NCBI GenBank assembly: GCA_022843305.1
Contig: JALHNX010000036.1
Coordinates: forward strand, 1-35,199
DNA length: 35,199 bases
Source: Pyrinomonadaceae bacterium
GTDB taxonomy: Bacteria > Acidobacteriota > Blastocatellia > Pyrinomonadales > Pyrinomonadaceae
Reading direction: 5' to 3'
Positions 1 through 6,866 of the stretch are shown here, in pieces. The notes below the pieces were generated by a model. It saw only the letters and a list, made by a program, of their open reading frames with translations, was not told where the DNA came from and ran no database searches. Position numbers and translations under genes: made by a program. Position 1 is the first letter of the stretch, and each line of letters starts with the position of its first letter.

Positions 1-665
1 CCTGTTGTCGAAAGTCCTGATGCGTCAATCGAAAAAGTCTTTTCCAAAGCCGAAAGCGGCAAACTGCTTTCTTCAATTAACATCTGCAAATAAGGTGTCA
101 GCATTTCATCGCCGAAATAGCGGAACATACTGTTATAGTGCGGCAATTCGGCAATCAAACCTTTTTTGTGCGCTTCTTTCAAATCGGTTGAAAATCTGCG
201 TCCTGAAAAAGTCGAATAGACTTTGAAAACACAGGCAAACAAAATATCTTCAAGCGATTTGCGCGGTCTGCCGTTATATTGTGCGGGTTCGCCGATGCCT
301 TTGCAGAGCGTCGAAAGTAATTCTTGGAATTGCGCTTTTTCAGTCGTTTGCGCTTTGTTGTAGGCAGTCCAGACTTGCTTATAAGTCTTTCGTTGTTTGG
401 CGACTTTGGCGACTTCCAAAGTGTCGAGTTCGGCGATAAATTCTTGCTCGAATTTATATTCGACGGCGAAAATATGTTTACATTTCTGACGGCGAATTTC
501 GTAATCAGGGCAAGAGCATTTTTGGGATTTCAGGCAGACTTGATAGCGTCTGCTTTTGCCTGATGCAGACGGAACAAACCACGTTCCGTTTTCTTCTTTT
601 AATGTGTATCGTTTGGCGATGTCAATACCGCGTATTTCGCGGGGATTAAGTTGGTTTTCGTTCAT
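1..665 (-). CDS. DDE transposase with SWIM zinc finger, partial (3' end beyond window)
   Basis: Reading the minus strand from the ATG at 665 gives an open frame of 221 codons that runs off the left edge. It begins MNENQLNPREIRG. The N-terminal part carries a SWIM-type zinc-binding pattern with C50, C52, C62 and H64 (CSCPDYEIRRQKCKHI). Near the end of the visible part is FSIDASGLST, whose D214 looks like the first acidic residue of a DDE catalytic domain. SWIM fingers occur on some IS-type DDE transposases, which excise and insert DNA by direct transesterification. GGAGAG lies about 8 bases before the start on the minus strand. The insertion-sequence family and terminal repeats cannot be assigned because the element is cut by the window edge. 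No inactivating change is visible in the part present. Confidence 0.8.
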   Translation of the reverse strand, partial: MNENQLNPREIRGIDIAKRYTLKEENGTWFVPSASGKSRRYQVCLKSQKCSCPDYEIRRQKCKHIFAVEYKFEQEFIAELDTLEVAKVAKQRKTYKQVWTAYNKAQTTEKAQFQELLSTLCKGIGEPAQYNGRPRKSLEDILFACVFKVYSTFSGRRFSTDLKEAHKKGLIAELPHYNSMFRYFGDEMLTPYLQMLIEESSLPLSALEKTFSIDASGLSTT

Positions 666-759
666 TGTGCGTTCTCTCCTTTACTTGATTTTACAAGCGG
701 ATTTTGGCACAATAGAGTTTCCGACTAAGACGTGCCGAAATCACGCTTTGGTTTGAAAT

Positions 760-806
760 AACGCCGTTAGTTGTTAGTAGCAATTGACGGCGTTTGCTTT
801 TTTCAA
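760..806 (+). terminator. Stem-loop with T-run; possible terminator
   Basis: AACGCCGT at 760-767 pairs perfectly with ACGGCGTT at 787-794. The stem extends inward through weaker A-T and G-T pairs to a loop of about 9 bases. A T-rich run (about 798-803) follows on the + strand. Read on the + strand it resembles an intrinsic terminator, but no + gene ends here. Read on the minus strand it would lie in the 5' leader of the transposase. The role is therefore uncertain: it could shield the transposase from outside transcription or be an element-end structure. The rest of the 666-868 gap holds the promoter listed next and nothing else I recognise. Confidence 0.4.
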
Positions 807-815
807 GCTAAGAAA

Positions 816-844
816 ATTATACGTTATTTTAGCTGAAAATACAA
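816..844 (-). promoter_or_regulatory. Candidate sigma70 promoter for the transposase
   Basis: On the minus strand, TTGTAT (839-844) and a perfect TATAAT (816-821) are separated by exactly 17 bases. It points toward the transposase start at 665, giving a leader of roughly 145 bases that would contain the 760-794 hairpin. The assignment rests on consensus match and spacing only. Confidence 0.5.
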
Positions 845-868
845 GGTAAATCATTGTATTTATTGAAG

Positions 869-1183
869 TTAAGTAAGATTTTTTAAGCTCCGAATTACTT
901 TTGCCAAAGCCTTTGCTTGTGGTTCTGTTTTATCCCAAACATCATCAATCGCCTTTATCAGAATAGATTTTCCGGCAGAAATGTCTTTTCTTGCGACTTC
1001 GACAGAAATGTTCGCATACCCGCATATTCTTTTTACATTCTCAGTTACCTTTTTGAAATCCCCGCTTTTTACGCGAGAAACTTGTGATTGGTGCGTATTT
1101 GTTGCAACTGCAATACTTGTTAGCGTTACATCAGTTTCCTCTAAATACTTCCTGAATTGTTCTGCTATCTCAATATTGTTCAT
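869..1183 (-). CDS. Small Cro/C1-type helix-turn-helix transcriptional regulator
   Basis: The 104-residue protein begins MNNIEIAEQFRKYL. Its central part, including LTSIAVATNTHQSQVSRVKSG, has the spacing of a Cro/C1 helix-turn-helix, with HQSQVSRV as the likely recognition helix. A short helical C-terminal tail (ALAKVIRSLKNL) may dimerise. The frame stays open to an ATG at 1225. I prefer the start at 1183 because the bases between hold a perfect inverted repeat and the -10 box of a promoter whose predicted transcript would begin after 1225. The gene is divergent from the nuclease-methyltransferase gene about 200 bases away, an arrangement typical of restriction-modification controllers, but it is not clearly a C-protein family member. 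The DNA-binding fold is likely; target genes are inferred from position. Confidence 0.75.
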   Translation of the reverse strand: MNNIEIAEQFRKYLEETDVTLTSIAVATNTHQSQVSRVKSGDFKKVTENVKRICGYANISVEVARKDISAGKSILIKAIDDVWDKTEPQAKALAKVIRSLKNLT

Positions 1184-1188
1184 ATCAT

Positions 1189-1227
1189 TTATGCGAGTAT
1201 GCAAAATAACCTTGCATACTCGCATAA
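1189..1227. promoter_or_regulatory. Perfect 16-bp inverted repeat, probable operator
   Basis: TTATGCGAGTATGCAA (1189-1204) is repeated exactly in reverse complement (TTGCATACTCGCATAA, 1212-1227) with a 7-base spacer. It overlaps the -10 box of the regulator promoter and ends 6 bases upstream of the preferred start codon. It lies about 44 bases upstream of the candidate promoter for the divergent gene. A helix-turn-helix dimer or tetramer bound here would block the regulator's own transcription and could also affect the nuclease-methyltransferase gene. Half of it would be transcribed, so a role as an RNA hairpin is not excluded. Confidence 0.7.
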
Positions 1228-1253
1228 TAAATGAGATACTGTTCTTTAGTCAA
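1225..1253 (-). promoter_or_regulatory. Candidate promoter of the HTH regulator
   Basis: On the minus strand TTGACT (1248-1253) and TTATTA (1225-1230) are separated by 17 bases. Transcription would start near 1218, inside the inverted repeat, leaving a leader of about 35 bases before the ATG at 1183. No Shine-Dalgarno sequence is visible in that leader. Overlap of the -10 with the operator suggests autorepression. Confidence 0.5.
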
Positions 1254-1270
1254 ATAGTTGTCGGCGCAAA

Positions 1271-1299
1271 TTGAATCTTATTAGTTTTTGGTTTATTCT
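1271..1299 (+). promoter_or_regulatory. Candidate promoter of the nuclease-methyltransferase gene
   Basis: TTGAAT (1271-1276) and TATTCT (1294-1299) are separated by 17 bases and point toward the start at 1383. The implied leader contains an imperfect palindromic pair, TGTGCT (1334-1339) and AGCACA (1354-1359), and no Shine-Dalgarno sequence. The flanking DNA is very AT-rich, so chance matches are likely. Confidence 0.35.
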
Positions 1300-1382
1300 A
1301 TTTCGTTTTAATCTTAAATTATCATTTTTGGTTTGTGCTGGTAAGTATTTGATAGCACAGATTTTATCGGTCTGCATTTATA

Positions 1383-4097
1383 ATGAGTGAAGAACTAATC
1401 TCAAAAGGCTTAACAAACAACGGCGTAAAGATAGGAAACTACGAGTTTTATCCTATCGGCAATACGACTCTCAACCAGCTAAAAAAATACAAAATAATTC
1501 CGAGCCGCGATTATAAAGAATACGGAAAACGTGCGCCTGACGCTCTGCTTGTAGATAGAAGAAACAAAAACAGAATCAAAGTTATTCTCGTTATCGAGCA
1601 TAAAGATTTGGGTAAATTCACCTCACAATCGGACAAGACTATTACCGCCCAACAATGCAATGATTTATGCCAAGAATTGAAAGCCGATGTCGGTATCGCA
1701 ACCGATGGCAACAGTTTTGTTTGGATAAATCCTAACGAGCCGGACATTACCAACGAATATAACGATAGGACGACAAGCAAAAAGCGTAGCTACACAATCG
1801 TAAAAAATTCTAACGGAACTGATTTTATAAAAGAGTTTGTCGTTGACCAAAAAACAGATGAATTGGAAGTTACAAAACTGAATGTAAGGACTAGAGAAAG
1901 TCTTGGCAATCTGGAATTGATTAGGAAAAGCGTGTCGGCGGGAAATTCACAGATAGTCGAGGAAACGACTATTGATCCGTCAAGTTTAGCCAAACAGATT
2001 TGGCAAGATGTTTGGTCTGTTAGCGGAGCAACGCCTGAAAAGTGTCTTTATACTTTTGTCGAGTTATTTATTTTTAAGTATCTCAGCGATTTAGATATTC
2101 TTAACGAGGACGATAAGGGCAATAAAATAAATTTCAAACATATTTATTCTCTTTCGCCGGACGTAGCTTTTAAAAACTATTCTTATAACGTGCGCGAATA
2201 TCTTAAAACAATGTTCCCGCCCGATTCTTACGATAACACTACAATCATAAACGGAACGGTCTTAAATCCCGAAGTGCCGGAACATAGCAACGTCTTTTAT
2301 AAAATCTTGAAGAAGTTTGACGACTTCGGGGAAATGAAAAATATTGACCCAAGTTTTAAGTCAAAAGTTTTCGAGAACTTTATGAAGGAAAGTATCAGCA
2401 AGAAAAATTGGGGACAATACTTTACCCCAAGAAATATTGTTGATGCCGTAATTGAGATTTCGGATATTGAAAAACTACCCGAAGGCGCGGAAATTTGCGA
2501 TTGCGCTTGCGGGGTCGGCGGATTTATTTTAGAGCCGATGAGAGTTAAAGCCGATGGCGTTAATTTCTATTATCAGGTAAAAGGCGATGACATAAAATCA
2601 CGTTACAATTTTCACGGATTTGACAAAGGCTTTGAAAAAGAAGAACAACTTACGATTATTTTGGCAAAAGCAAATATGCTGATTTTCGTTTCCGAATTGT
2701 TAAAGAATAATCCGACAATTTCACACGAATTTTCCAGATTGTTCAATTCTACTTTCAAACTGTTAAGCAAGACAATTCTCGGAACACTTGCCCAAACTGA
2801 AAAAGACCGATACGACCTGATTTTTACAAATCCGCCATACGTTACTTCTGGAAGCAGTAATTATAAGGATGCCATTAAAAATGACAGCACGTTAAAGGAA
2901 TTTTACAAAATTAACGCTATCGGCGTTGAAGGCTTGTTTTTGGAATGGATTATTCGCAGTTTGAAACCTTCCGCAAAAGCCTTTGTTATTATTCCCGATG
3001 GCATCCTAAACAGACCGAAAGATGAAAGACTCCGAGCTTTCATCAAAGACGAGTGTATTATTGATGGAATTATCTCATTACCGAGCAACGCTTTTTACAC
3101 TACGCCGAAAAAGACCTATATTCTGGCAATTACAAAAAAATCAGGAAAAAGCGAAATTGAAAGAAAAGAACAAATTCAAACCGAGCCTGTTTTTACATAT
3201 TTAGCCAGCAATATCGGCGAAACTTTAGATGTTAATAGATTTCCGATTCCCGAAAATGATTTAACGGAAATGGTTAGCCTGTTTAATCAATTCAAAGGCG
3301 CGAAAAGCAGTTTTGAGCCTATTGGCAAGAATAGATGTAAAATTCAGCCGATAGACTTATTCATTCCCAAAGAACGCTGGTCTGTTGATAGATGGTGGAG
3401 TAAAGACGAGCGTGTCGAATTAGGGGTTGAAGAAAAAACCATCATTTTGACTTTAGACGAGTTCAAAGAAAAGGTTCAGGATACATCGGAAAAAATGAAG
3501 GAATTGCTCTCTATTGAAATGGCACTTCCCAAAAATGTTATAACCAAGACTGCTGGTGAAATTTTTGACTTCACACAAAAAATGAATAAAACGAGCTTCA
3601 CAAAAGCATTTGTCAACAAAAACAAAGGCGATATTCCCGTTTACAGCGCGTCTAAAAACCCTGATGAAGTCGGTTACGGTTATGTTCGGGATAATATCGA
3701 AGGCGTTCAATATTTTGAAGATATTTTGACTTGGAATGTGGATGGCTCAGTCGGCAAGGCATTTTTCAGACGAGGTAGATTTACGTTATCGGAAAAAGTT
3801 TTCCCTTTGATTTTGCTTGATGAATGGAAGGGTCTTCTCGACCACGACTACTTAAAAGTTGTGTTAGAGAAGAGAGCAATCGAAGCGGGTTTTACTTTTA
3901 CCAACAAAGCCGGAAAAATCTACCTGAAAGATATAGTCATTGAAATTCCTGTTGACGAAACCGGACAAGTTGATTTGAAAAAGCAACAGGAAATAGCAAA
4001 CGAGCATAAACGGCTTGACCTGATTAAAAAGCAACTAAGCGAAAATTTAGAAGATATTTTTGGAGTCGAAATAGATTTCCAAGAAGTTAAAGCCTAG
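1383..4097 (+). CDS. Fused restriction-modification protein (PD-(D/E)xK nuclease, N6-adenine methyltransferase, specificity domain), Type IIG-like
   Basis: The 904-residue single chain combines three functions. Residues 1-170 resemble a type I restriction-subunit N-terminal nuclease, with P52-D53 followed by E72-H-K74 as the PD-(D/E)xK pattern. Residues about 330-690 form an HsdM-like N6-adenine methyltransferase: FTPR at 347-350, the SAM-binding CACGVGG at 374-380, HGFD near 411-414, and catalytic NPPY at 483-486. From about 718 to the end lies one type I-like target-recognition domain followed by a helical stretch (DLKKQQEIANEHKRLDLIKK). The protein would methylate adenine in its own target and cut unmethylated DNA. 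No separate HsdS or HsdR is adjacent. With all motifs intact it is probably active. Alternatives are a methylation-only protein or a subunit with a distant partner. Base composition is AT-rich compared with the phage genes, consistent with accessory cargo. Confidence 0.85.
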   Translation: MSEELISKGLTNNGVKIGNYEFYPIGNTTLNQLKKYKIIPSRDYKEYGKRAPDALLVDRRNKNRIKVILVIEHKDLGKFTSQSDKTITAQQCNDLCQELKADVGIATDGNSFVWINPNEPDITNEYNDRTTSKKRSYTIVKNSNGTDFIKEFVVDQKTDELEVTKLNVRTRESLGNLELIRKSVSAGNSQIVEETTIDPSSLAKQIWQDVWSVSGATPEKCLYTFVELFIFKYLSDLDILNEDDKGNKINFKHIYSLSPDVAFKNYSYNVREYLKTMFPPDSYDNTTIINGTVLNPEVPEHSNVFYKILKKFDDFGEMKNIDPSFKSKVFENFMKESISKKNWGQYFTPRNIVDAVIEISDIEKLPEGAEICDCACGVGGFILEPMRVKADGVNFYYQVKGDDIKSRYNFHGFDKGFEKEEQLTIILAKANMLIFVSELLKNNPTISHEFSRLFNSTFKLLSKTILGTLAQTEKDRYDLIFTNPPYVTSGSSNYKDAIKNDSTLKEFYKINAIGVEGLFLEWIIRSLKPSAKAFVIIPDGILNRPKDERLRAFIKDECIIDGIISLPSNAFYTTPKKTYILAITKKSGKSEIERKEQIQTEPVFTYLASNIGETLDVNRFPIPENDLTEMVSLFNQFKGAKSSFEPIGKNRCKIQPIDLFIPKERWSVDRWWSKDERVELGVEEKTIILTLDEFKEKVQDTSEKMKELLSIEMALPKNVITKTAGEIFDFTQKMNKTSFTKAFVNKNKGDIPVYSASKNPDEVGYGYVRDNIEGVQYFEDILTWNVDGSVGKAFFRRGRFTLSEKVFPLILLDEWKGLLDHDYLKVVLEKRAIEAGFTFTNKAGKIYLKDIVIEIPVDETGQVDLKKQQEIANEHKRLDLIKKQLSENLEDIFGVEIDFQEVKA

Positions 4098-4116
4098 ATT
4101 TTACTAGGCTTTTTTT
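4090..4116 (+). terminator. Intrinsic terminator of the restriction-modification gene
   Basis: AAGCCTAG (4090-4097) and CTAGGCTT (4104-4111) form a perfect 8-bp stem with a 6-base loop, followed by a T-run to 4116. The gene's TAG stop codon lies inside the left arm. Confidence 0.9.
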
Positions 4117-4168
4117 ACTTTTGAGGCAAGTTTAAGCACTTATGAGGCAAAAACGACTTTTGAGGCAA
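4117..4168 (+). repeat. Three direct copies of a 13-base repeat ACTTWTGAGGCAA
   Basis: ACTTTTGAGGCAA is at 4117-4129 and 4156-4168, and ACTTATGAGGCAA at 4138-4150. Spacing is 21 then 18 bases. The middle copy supplies the ATG of the downstream ORF. The array begins right after the terminator T-run. It may be an iteron-like or operator-like protein-binding array, or a local slippage duplication. Confidence 0.6.
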
Positions 4169-4429
4169 AGCCATAAATATCTTGAAACGGCTGTTACGCT
4201 AATCGTCGGAAGCGGTTTTTACTGGGACGACCGCTGGCATACAAAGGTAGAACTTAAGGCACAAAACTACAAACACGTAAACGATAAAACAAAAGAAAAA
4301 ATGAAATCAGCGTGGTCGCTGATTTGCCAACATATCACAAACAAATACCCTGAGTGGCAAGATAAAGAGGCACAAAACGTGCCGATTAGCTACCTGCACA
4401 GAGAGCCAGGGGATGTAAAGTTTTTCTAA
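4142..4429 (+). CDS. Hypothetical protein, 95 aa
   Basis: I do not recognise this family. The protein is basic at the N-terminus (MRQKRLLRQSHK), a result of two direct-repeat copies being translated. Aromatic and charged segments follow (GSGFYWDDRWH and YPEWQDKEAQN). There is no membrane segment or cysteine pair typical of a zinc site. No Shine-Dalgarno sequence precedes the ATG, and an in-frame TAA at 4133-4135 sets the upstream limit; a TTG at 4159 is an alternative start. It sits between two terminators and is followed by non-coding DNA, so it is either a small autonomous cassette gene or a remnant. Coding status is moderately supported by length and amino-acid composition only. Confidence 0.45.
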   Translation: MRQKRLLRQSHKYLETAVTLIVGSGFYWDDRWHTKVELKAQNYKHVNDKTKEKMKSAWSLICQHITNKYPEWQDKEAQNVPISYLHREPGDVKFF

Positions 4430-4468
4430 AAAGTGTAATCACTTAAAATCAACATTCCTACTATTTAG

Positions 4469-4497
4469 TTGAAAACTTAACCAAACTGTGCTACCTT
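4469..4497 (+). promoter_or_regulatory. Weak promoter candidate before terminator hairpin
   Basis: TTGAAA (4469-4474) and TACCTT (4492-4497) are separated by 17 bases. Transcription would begin just before the hairpin at 4504-4537, so any product that stops there would be only about 45 bases long. Read-through could serve the phage genes from 4702. Confidence 0.25.
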
Positions 4498-4503
4498 AAC
4501 AAT

Positions 4504-4546
4504 ATAGCCCGCGATGTTATCAAACGTCGTGGGCTATTTGTCTTTT
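4504..4546 (+). terminator. Intrinsic terminator at the accessory/phage boundary
   Basis: ATAGCCCGCGA (4504-4514) pairs with TCGTGGGCTAT (4527-4537) over 11 pairs, one of them G-T. TTTGTCTTTT follows. It insulates the accessory cassette from the + strand phage genes. Confidence 0.75.
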
Positions 4547-4575
4547 AAAATCAGCCTACAACAAAAACGGAGCGA

Positions 4576-4676
4576 GGCGATTGAAAAAGTTTCAAGGTCT
4601 TTCAATCGCCCCTGACGCAAATTAACCAAGTATAGATTGGCTAATCTACGGTGCAAGGATTTTAGCAGGGATTAGC
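4576..4676 (+). other. Non-coding structured leader with two stem-loops
   Basis: GGCGATTGAAA (4576-4586) pairs perfectly with TTTCAATCGCC (4600-4610). Further on, GCTAATC (4640-4646) pairs with GATTAGC (4670-4676). Neither is followed by a T-run. The 272-base gap 4430-4701 therefore holds a terminator and a likely folded leader ahead of the first phage gene. It resembles no riboswitch class I can name. It could be a processing site, an attenuator, or a small RNA. Confidence 0.35.
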
Positions 4677-4701
4677 GAAAAATAAAAAGAGGCTACTCCC
4701 G

Positions 4702-5043
4702 ATGGAAAAAGAAAAAGTTGAAAAATGGTATCAGTCAAAAGCATTGCTAATAATCGTGTCGGTCGTGATGAGTTCTGTTTTGTTTATGCAGAATCTGAGC
4801 ATACAGCAGAATCAGACACGAATTGACCACCGATTAAACACGAAGGATGTTTATTTTCAAAAAAGATTGATAGACGGCGCGAAGGAACGCGAAAAGGCAT
4901 ATCTGGATATGCGGCACTGGGGCGAAAGAGTTTTGAATCATTGTTTGACCGCAAAATGTGAACTGCCGAACGATTTAACGCTTTTGCCGCCGTCCAAACA
5001 GTTCGACAGTCTGGAAAGTATTTTAACGAGGAGTAAAGAGTAA
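4702..5043 (+). CDS. Small single-pass membrane protein, phage, unknown function
   Basis: The 113-residue protein has a short charged N-terminus, one hydrophobic segment at about residues 13-30 (ALLIIVSVVMSSVLFM), and then a polar, helical tail with two cysteines (NHCLTAKCELP). AGAGG lies 9 bases before the ATG, so the start is well supported. It opens the run of + strand phage genes and ends 2 bases before the next start. The topology (N-in, tail outside) would fit an inner-membrane spanin, a superinfection-exclusion protein or a lysis regulator. No family signature decides between them. Confidence 0.65.
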   Translation: MEKEKVEKWYQSKALLIIVSVVMSSVLFMQNLSIQQNQTRIDHRLNTKDVYFQKRLIDGAKEREKAYLDMRHWGERVLNHCLTAKCELPNDLTLLPPSKQFDSLESILTRSKE

Positions 5044-5044
5044 T

Positions 5045-5284
5045 ATGGCACACGATCTAATAATTATTCTCGACCGCATCGAGCGGCTCAAAGGCGAGGA
5101 CGGCGGCGGCGGCACTCTCGGAGAACTGAAAACTCTGGCTATCGCGCTCGACGCAAGGTTTTCGCCCGAATCTCTCGAAGCGCAAGCCGAAGCCGCGCAC
5201 GAATGGCTTCATAATTTACAACACGCGCTCGAATACGCCGACAATACTTTTTCGGCACTGGTCAACGAATGTCCGGCAATCTGA
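5045..5284 (+). CDS. Hypothetical small acidic helical protein
   Basis: The 79-residue protein begins MAHDLIIILDRIERL. It has a GEDGGGGT loop near residue 20 and a long amphipathic helical stretch (ESLEAQAEAAHEWLHNLQHAL). GAGGAG lies upstream at a suitable distance. The final codons overlap the start of the next gene by 16 bases, which implies translational coupling. I do not recognise it. Its place among small membrane genes suggests an accessory or lysis role, but nothing in the sequence shows one. Confidence 0.6.
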   Translation: MAHDLIIILDRIERLKGEDGGGGTLGELKTLAIALDARFSPESLEAQAEAAHEWLHNLQHALEYADNTFSALVNECPAI

Positions 5285-5946
5285 AAATGAGTCTGAATCT
5301 GCATCCTATTTTAATCACAATCGACGGCATTAAAACGGTGTTGTTCGCGGGCGTGTCGTGGCTGGCGGGTTGGATTGCGGGCTTTGCGATTCAGTCAAGC
5401 GTTCCGAGCGTTGAAAAGCTGTCGTGGTTCGAGCATCCGGCGGTGATTGCCGGACTGGTCGCGGGCGTGATGACGGTGATCGTAACGATCATTAACCGCT
5501 TTTATCAAAAGAGCGACAAACGCACCGAAGCCGAAAAGGAACGGGCTAACAATCACACGACCTTTTCAGAAAAGATGCAGGAGTTGGCGCAGACGCAAAC
5601 CCAAATCTCCTTCACCGAACTGACGCGCCTTCACGAACGCGAGGTCAGAGTAATCACCGAGAACGCCGAACGCGAAAACAGGCTTTGGAAGCGCGAATAC
5701 TCGATCAAATCGAGAGGCGAATTTGAAGGCAGAATCCGCGCTCACGCCGCATTAAACGAAGCCGACCGATTGAAAAGTCATATTTTCAAGTGTCATAAAA
5801 TAATGTCTGACAATAACATTACGATCCCTGAGTTTCAGGAAAAATCCGGCGATGAAATTATGGCGGAGGTCGCCGTTCAAATGCTCACTTTCAAGGATGA
5901 TTTACTGGACAGATACGAACGGGCGATGGAGAACAAGGACGAATGA
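5269..5946 (+). CDS. Two-pass membrane protein with coiled coil, holin-like
   Basis: The 225-residue protein has two hydrophobic segments at about residues 23-41 and 57-77. A long charged coiled coil follows (about 84-170) and then an acidic tail. Two N-terminal membrane helices with a short loop resemble some holins, but at 225 residues and with a long cytoplasmic coil it is larger than typical ones. It may instead anchor another protein at the membrane. The start at 5269 overlaps the previous gene; an ATG at 5287 is a good alternative because it lies just after the upstream stop. The gene ends in an ATGA overlap with the next one. Confidence 0.65.
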   Translation: MSGNLKMSLNLHPILITIDGIKTVLFAGVSWLAGWIAGFAIQSSVPSVEKLSWFEHPAVIAGLVAGVMTVIVTIINRFYQKSDKRTEAEKERANNHTTFSEKMQELAQTQTQISFTELTRLHEREVRVITENAERENRLWKREYSIKSRGEFEGRIRAHAALNEADRLKSHIFKCHKIMSDNNITIPEFQEKSGDEIMAEVAVQMLTFKDDLLDRYERAMENKDE

Positions 5947-6185
5947 AAACTTTATTTATGTTAAACACCGCATCATTAGTTTTCCAATTAGGTTTAATCC
6001 TCAGCGGCACGACATTAAACGCCGGATGGTTCGCCTTCCAAGCGTTCGCCGTCGTTGGAGTTTACACGCTGATGCGCCGTCCGCCTGATAAAGAGAAAAC
6101 CGTCGCGTTCGGTTGGCTTGCTCTGCCTTATGCGCTGATGCTTTTAGGTCTGGGAGGGTTGATTTGGATGATGAAATGGGAATAA
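5943..6185 (+). CDS. Small multi-pass membrane protein
   Basis: The 80-residue protein is almost entirely hydrophobic. Likely membrane helices are at about 5-21, 27-44 and 55-77, and the charged RRPPDKEK loop would be cytoplasmic. It starts in a 4-base ATGA overlap with the coiled-coil membrane protein, so the two are translationally coupled and may work together. A holin/antiholin pair is one possibility. No family is recognised. Confidence 0.65.
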   Translation: MKTLFMLNTASLVFQLGLILSGTTLNAGWFAFQAFAVVGVYTLMRRPPDKEKTVAFGWLALPYALMLLGLGGLIWMMKWE

Positions 6186-6409
6186 AAGCCGAAAACCGCC
6201 AAACTTTTCACGACGAATTTCTCACGCCGTTAAGAAATCTGCGCCATAAAATCGCGCATTGGTTCGGGTGGAACACGGGCGCGGTCGCTACTTGGCACGG
6301 CAAACACGGCGTTTTGATGGTCGGTTTCAAGTGCGGTATTTGCAAAAAAGTGAGTGGAGTTGAAAAAGTGCCAACGCATATTTTCCCGTTCAATAAAGAA
6401 TATGAATGA
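6176..6409 (+). CDS. Small Cys/His protein, unknown function
   Basis: The 77-residue protein begins MGIKAENRQTFHDEF. C53 and C56 (CGIC) with nearby histidines (H41, H44, H68) suggest a metal-binding knuckle. The frame extends upstream, but the ATG at 6176 sits in the last codons of the preceding gene and matches the overlap pattern of this operon. Basic and aromatic residues (HKIAHWFGW) precede the Cys pair. Function is unknown. Confidence 0.55.
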   Translation: MGIKAENRQTFHDEFLTPLRNLRHKIAHWFGWNTGAVATWHGKHGVLMVGFKCGICKKVSGVEKVPTHIFPFNKEYE

Positions 6410-6593
6410 ACCGCCCAAAATCACCATCACCCGCTCAGGCGAAACTTTCACCGCGCAGATTGACGAACGCACGGGCGAAGGGCTAACAGAAATGGACGCG
6501 CTTGATGATTTGCGACCGAAACTGATGATACGGGAATGGAGTTATGCGGTAGTGGAGAAAGGTAAGGCGGAAATAGTGAGGGATTATGAGTGA
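6402..6593 (+). CDS. Hypothetical protein, 63 aa
   Basis: The protein begins MNEPPKITITRSGETFTAQ and has alternating beta-like and charged segments without membrane helices or cysteines. I chose the ATG at 6402, which overlaps the previous stop by 8 bases, over an earlier in-frame ATG that lies deep within that gene. The TGA stop overlaps the start of the next small gene. No family is recognised. Confidence 0.55.
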   Translation: MNEPPKITITRSGETFTAQIDERTGEGLTEMDALDDLRPKLMIREWSYAVVEKGKAEIVRDYE

Positions 6594-6723
6594 ACGCGAT
6601 ACCGGCATCGCTATCGGGATGCTGATAATGGCAGGGATTTTTATAATGTCGTATTTTATAGACGTTTTCTGGAAGTGGTTTTTTATGAGGAAATATGGCG
6701 AAAAGAAACGAAAAAACATCTGA
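6586..6723 (+). CDS. Very small single-pass membrane protein, 45 aa
   Basis: ATG at 6586 to TGA at 6721-6723 encodes 45 residues. There is one strong hydrophobic helix (IAIGMLIMAGIFIMSYFI, about residues 8-25), an aromatic belt (VFWKWFF), and a very basic tail (RKYGEKKRKN). The basic tail suggests an N-out, C-in topology. The start overlaps the previous gene's stop and the end overlaps the next gene by 29 bases. Such peptides in phage operons are often holins, antiholins or membrane modulators; the exact role is unknown. Confidence 0.55.
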   Translation: MSERDTGIAIGMLIMAGIFIMSYFIDVFWKWFFMRKYGEKKRKNI

Positions 6724-6865
6724 CGAAATCGCATCCATCGCTTTGAAAAATCCTTTGTCTTTAACGCCGAAGGAGATTCAAGCCGTGTGCGGCTCGGTTC
6801 TGACGCAGAAGGAACGCGACGACGAACGAATTGAGAAACTAATTAACAAAACAAAAGGGGAATGA
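6695..6865 (+). CDS. Small soluble charged protein, 56 aa
   Basis: ATG at 6695 is preceded by TGAGGAAAT, a good ribosome binding site that lies inside the previous gene. The protein begins MAKRNEKTSDEIASIALKN and is helical and highly charged, with one cysteine (C32). LSLTPKEIQAVCGSVLTQKE could form a small helix-turn-helix, and this is just upstream of the packaging genes, but the similarity is too weak to call. Composition and a well-placed binding site support coding. Confidence 0.5.
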   Translation: MAKRNEKTSDEIASIALKNPLSLTPKEIQAVCGSVLTQKERDDERIEKLINKTKGE

Positions 6866-6866
6866 A

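Noticed and set aside
1184-1225. Longer N-terminus of the HTH protein starting at 1225
   Set aside because: The added codons are formed by the inverted repeat, and the predicted transcript begins downstream of that ATG.
4117-4168. CRISPR array
   Set aside because: Only three 13-base copies with short spacers and no cas genes; too short and irregular.
6113-6175. Upstream extension of the small Cys/His gene
   Set aside because: It is a shadow of the overlapping membrane-protein gene; the ATG at 6176 matches the overlap pattern of the operon.
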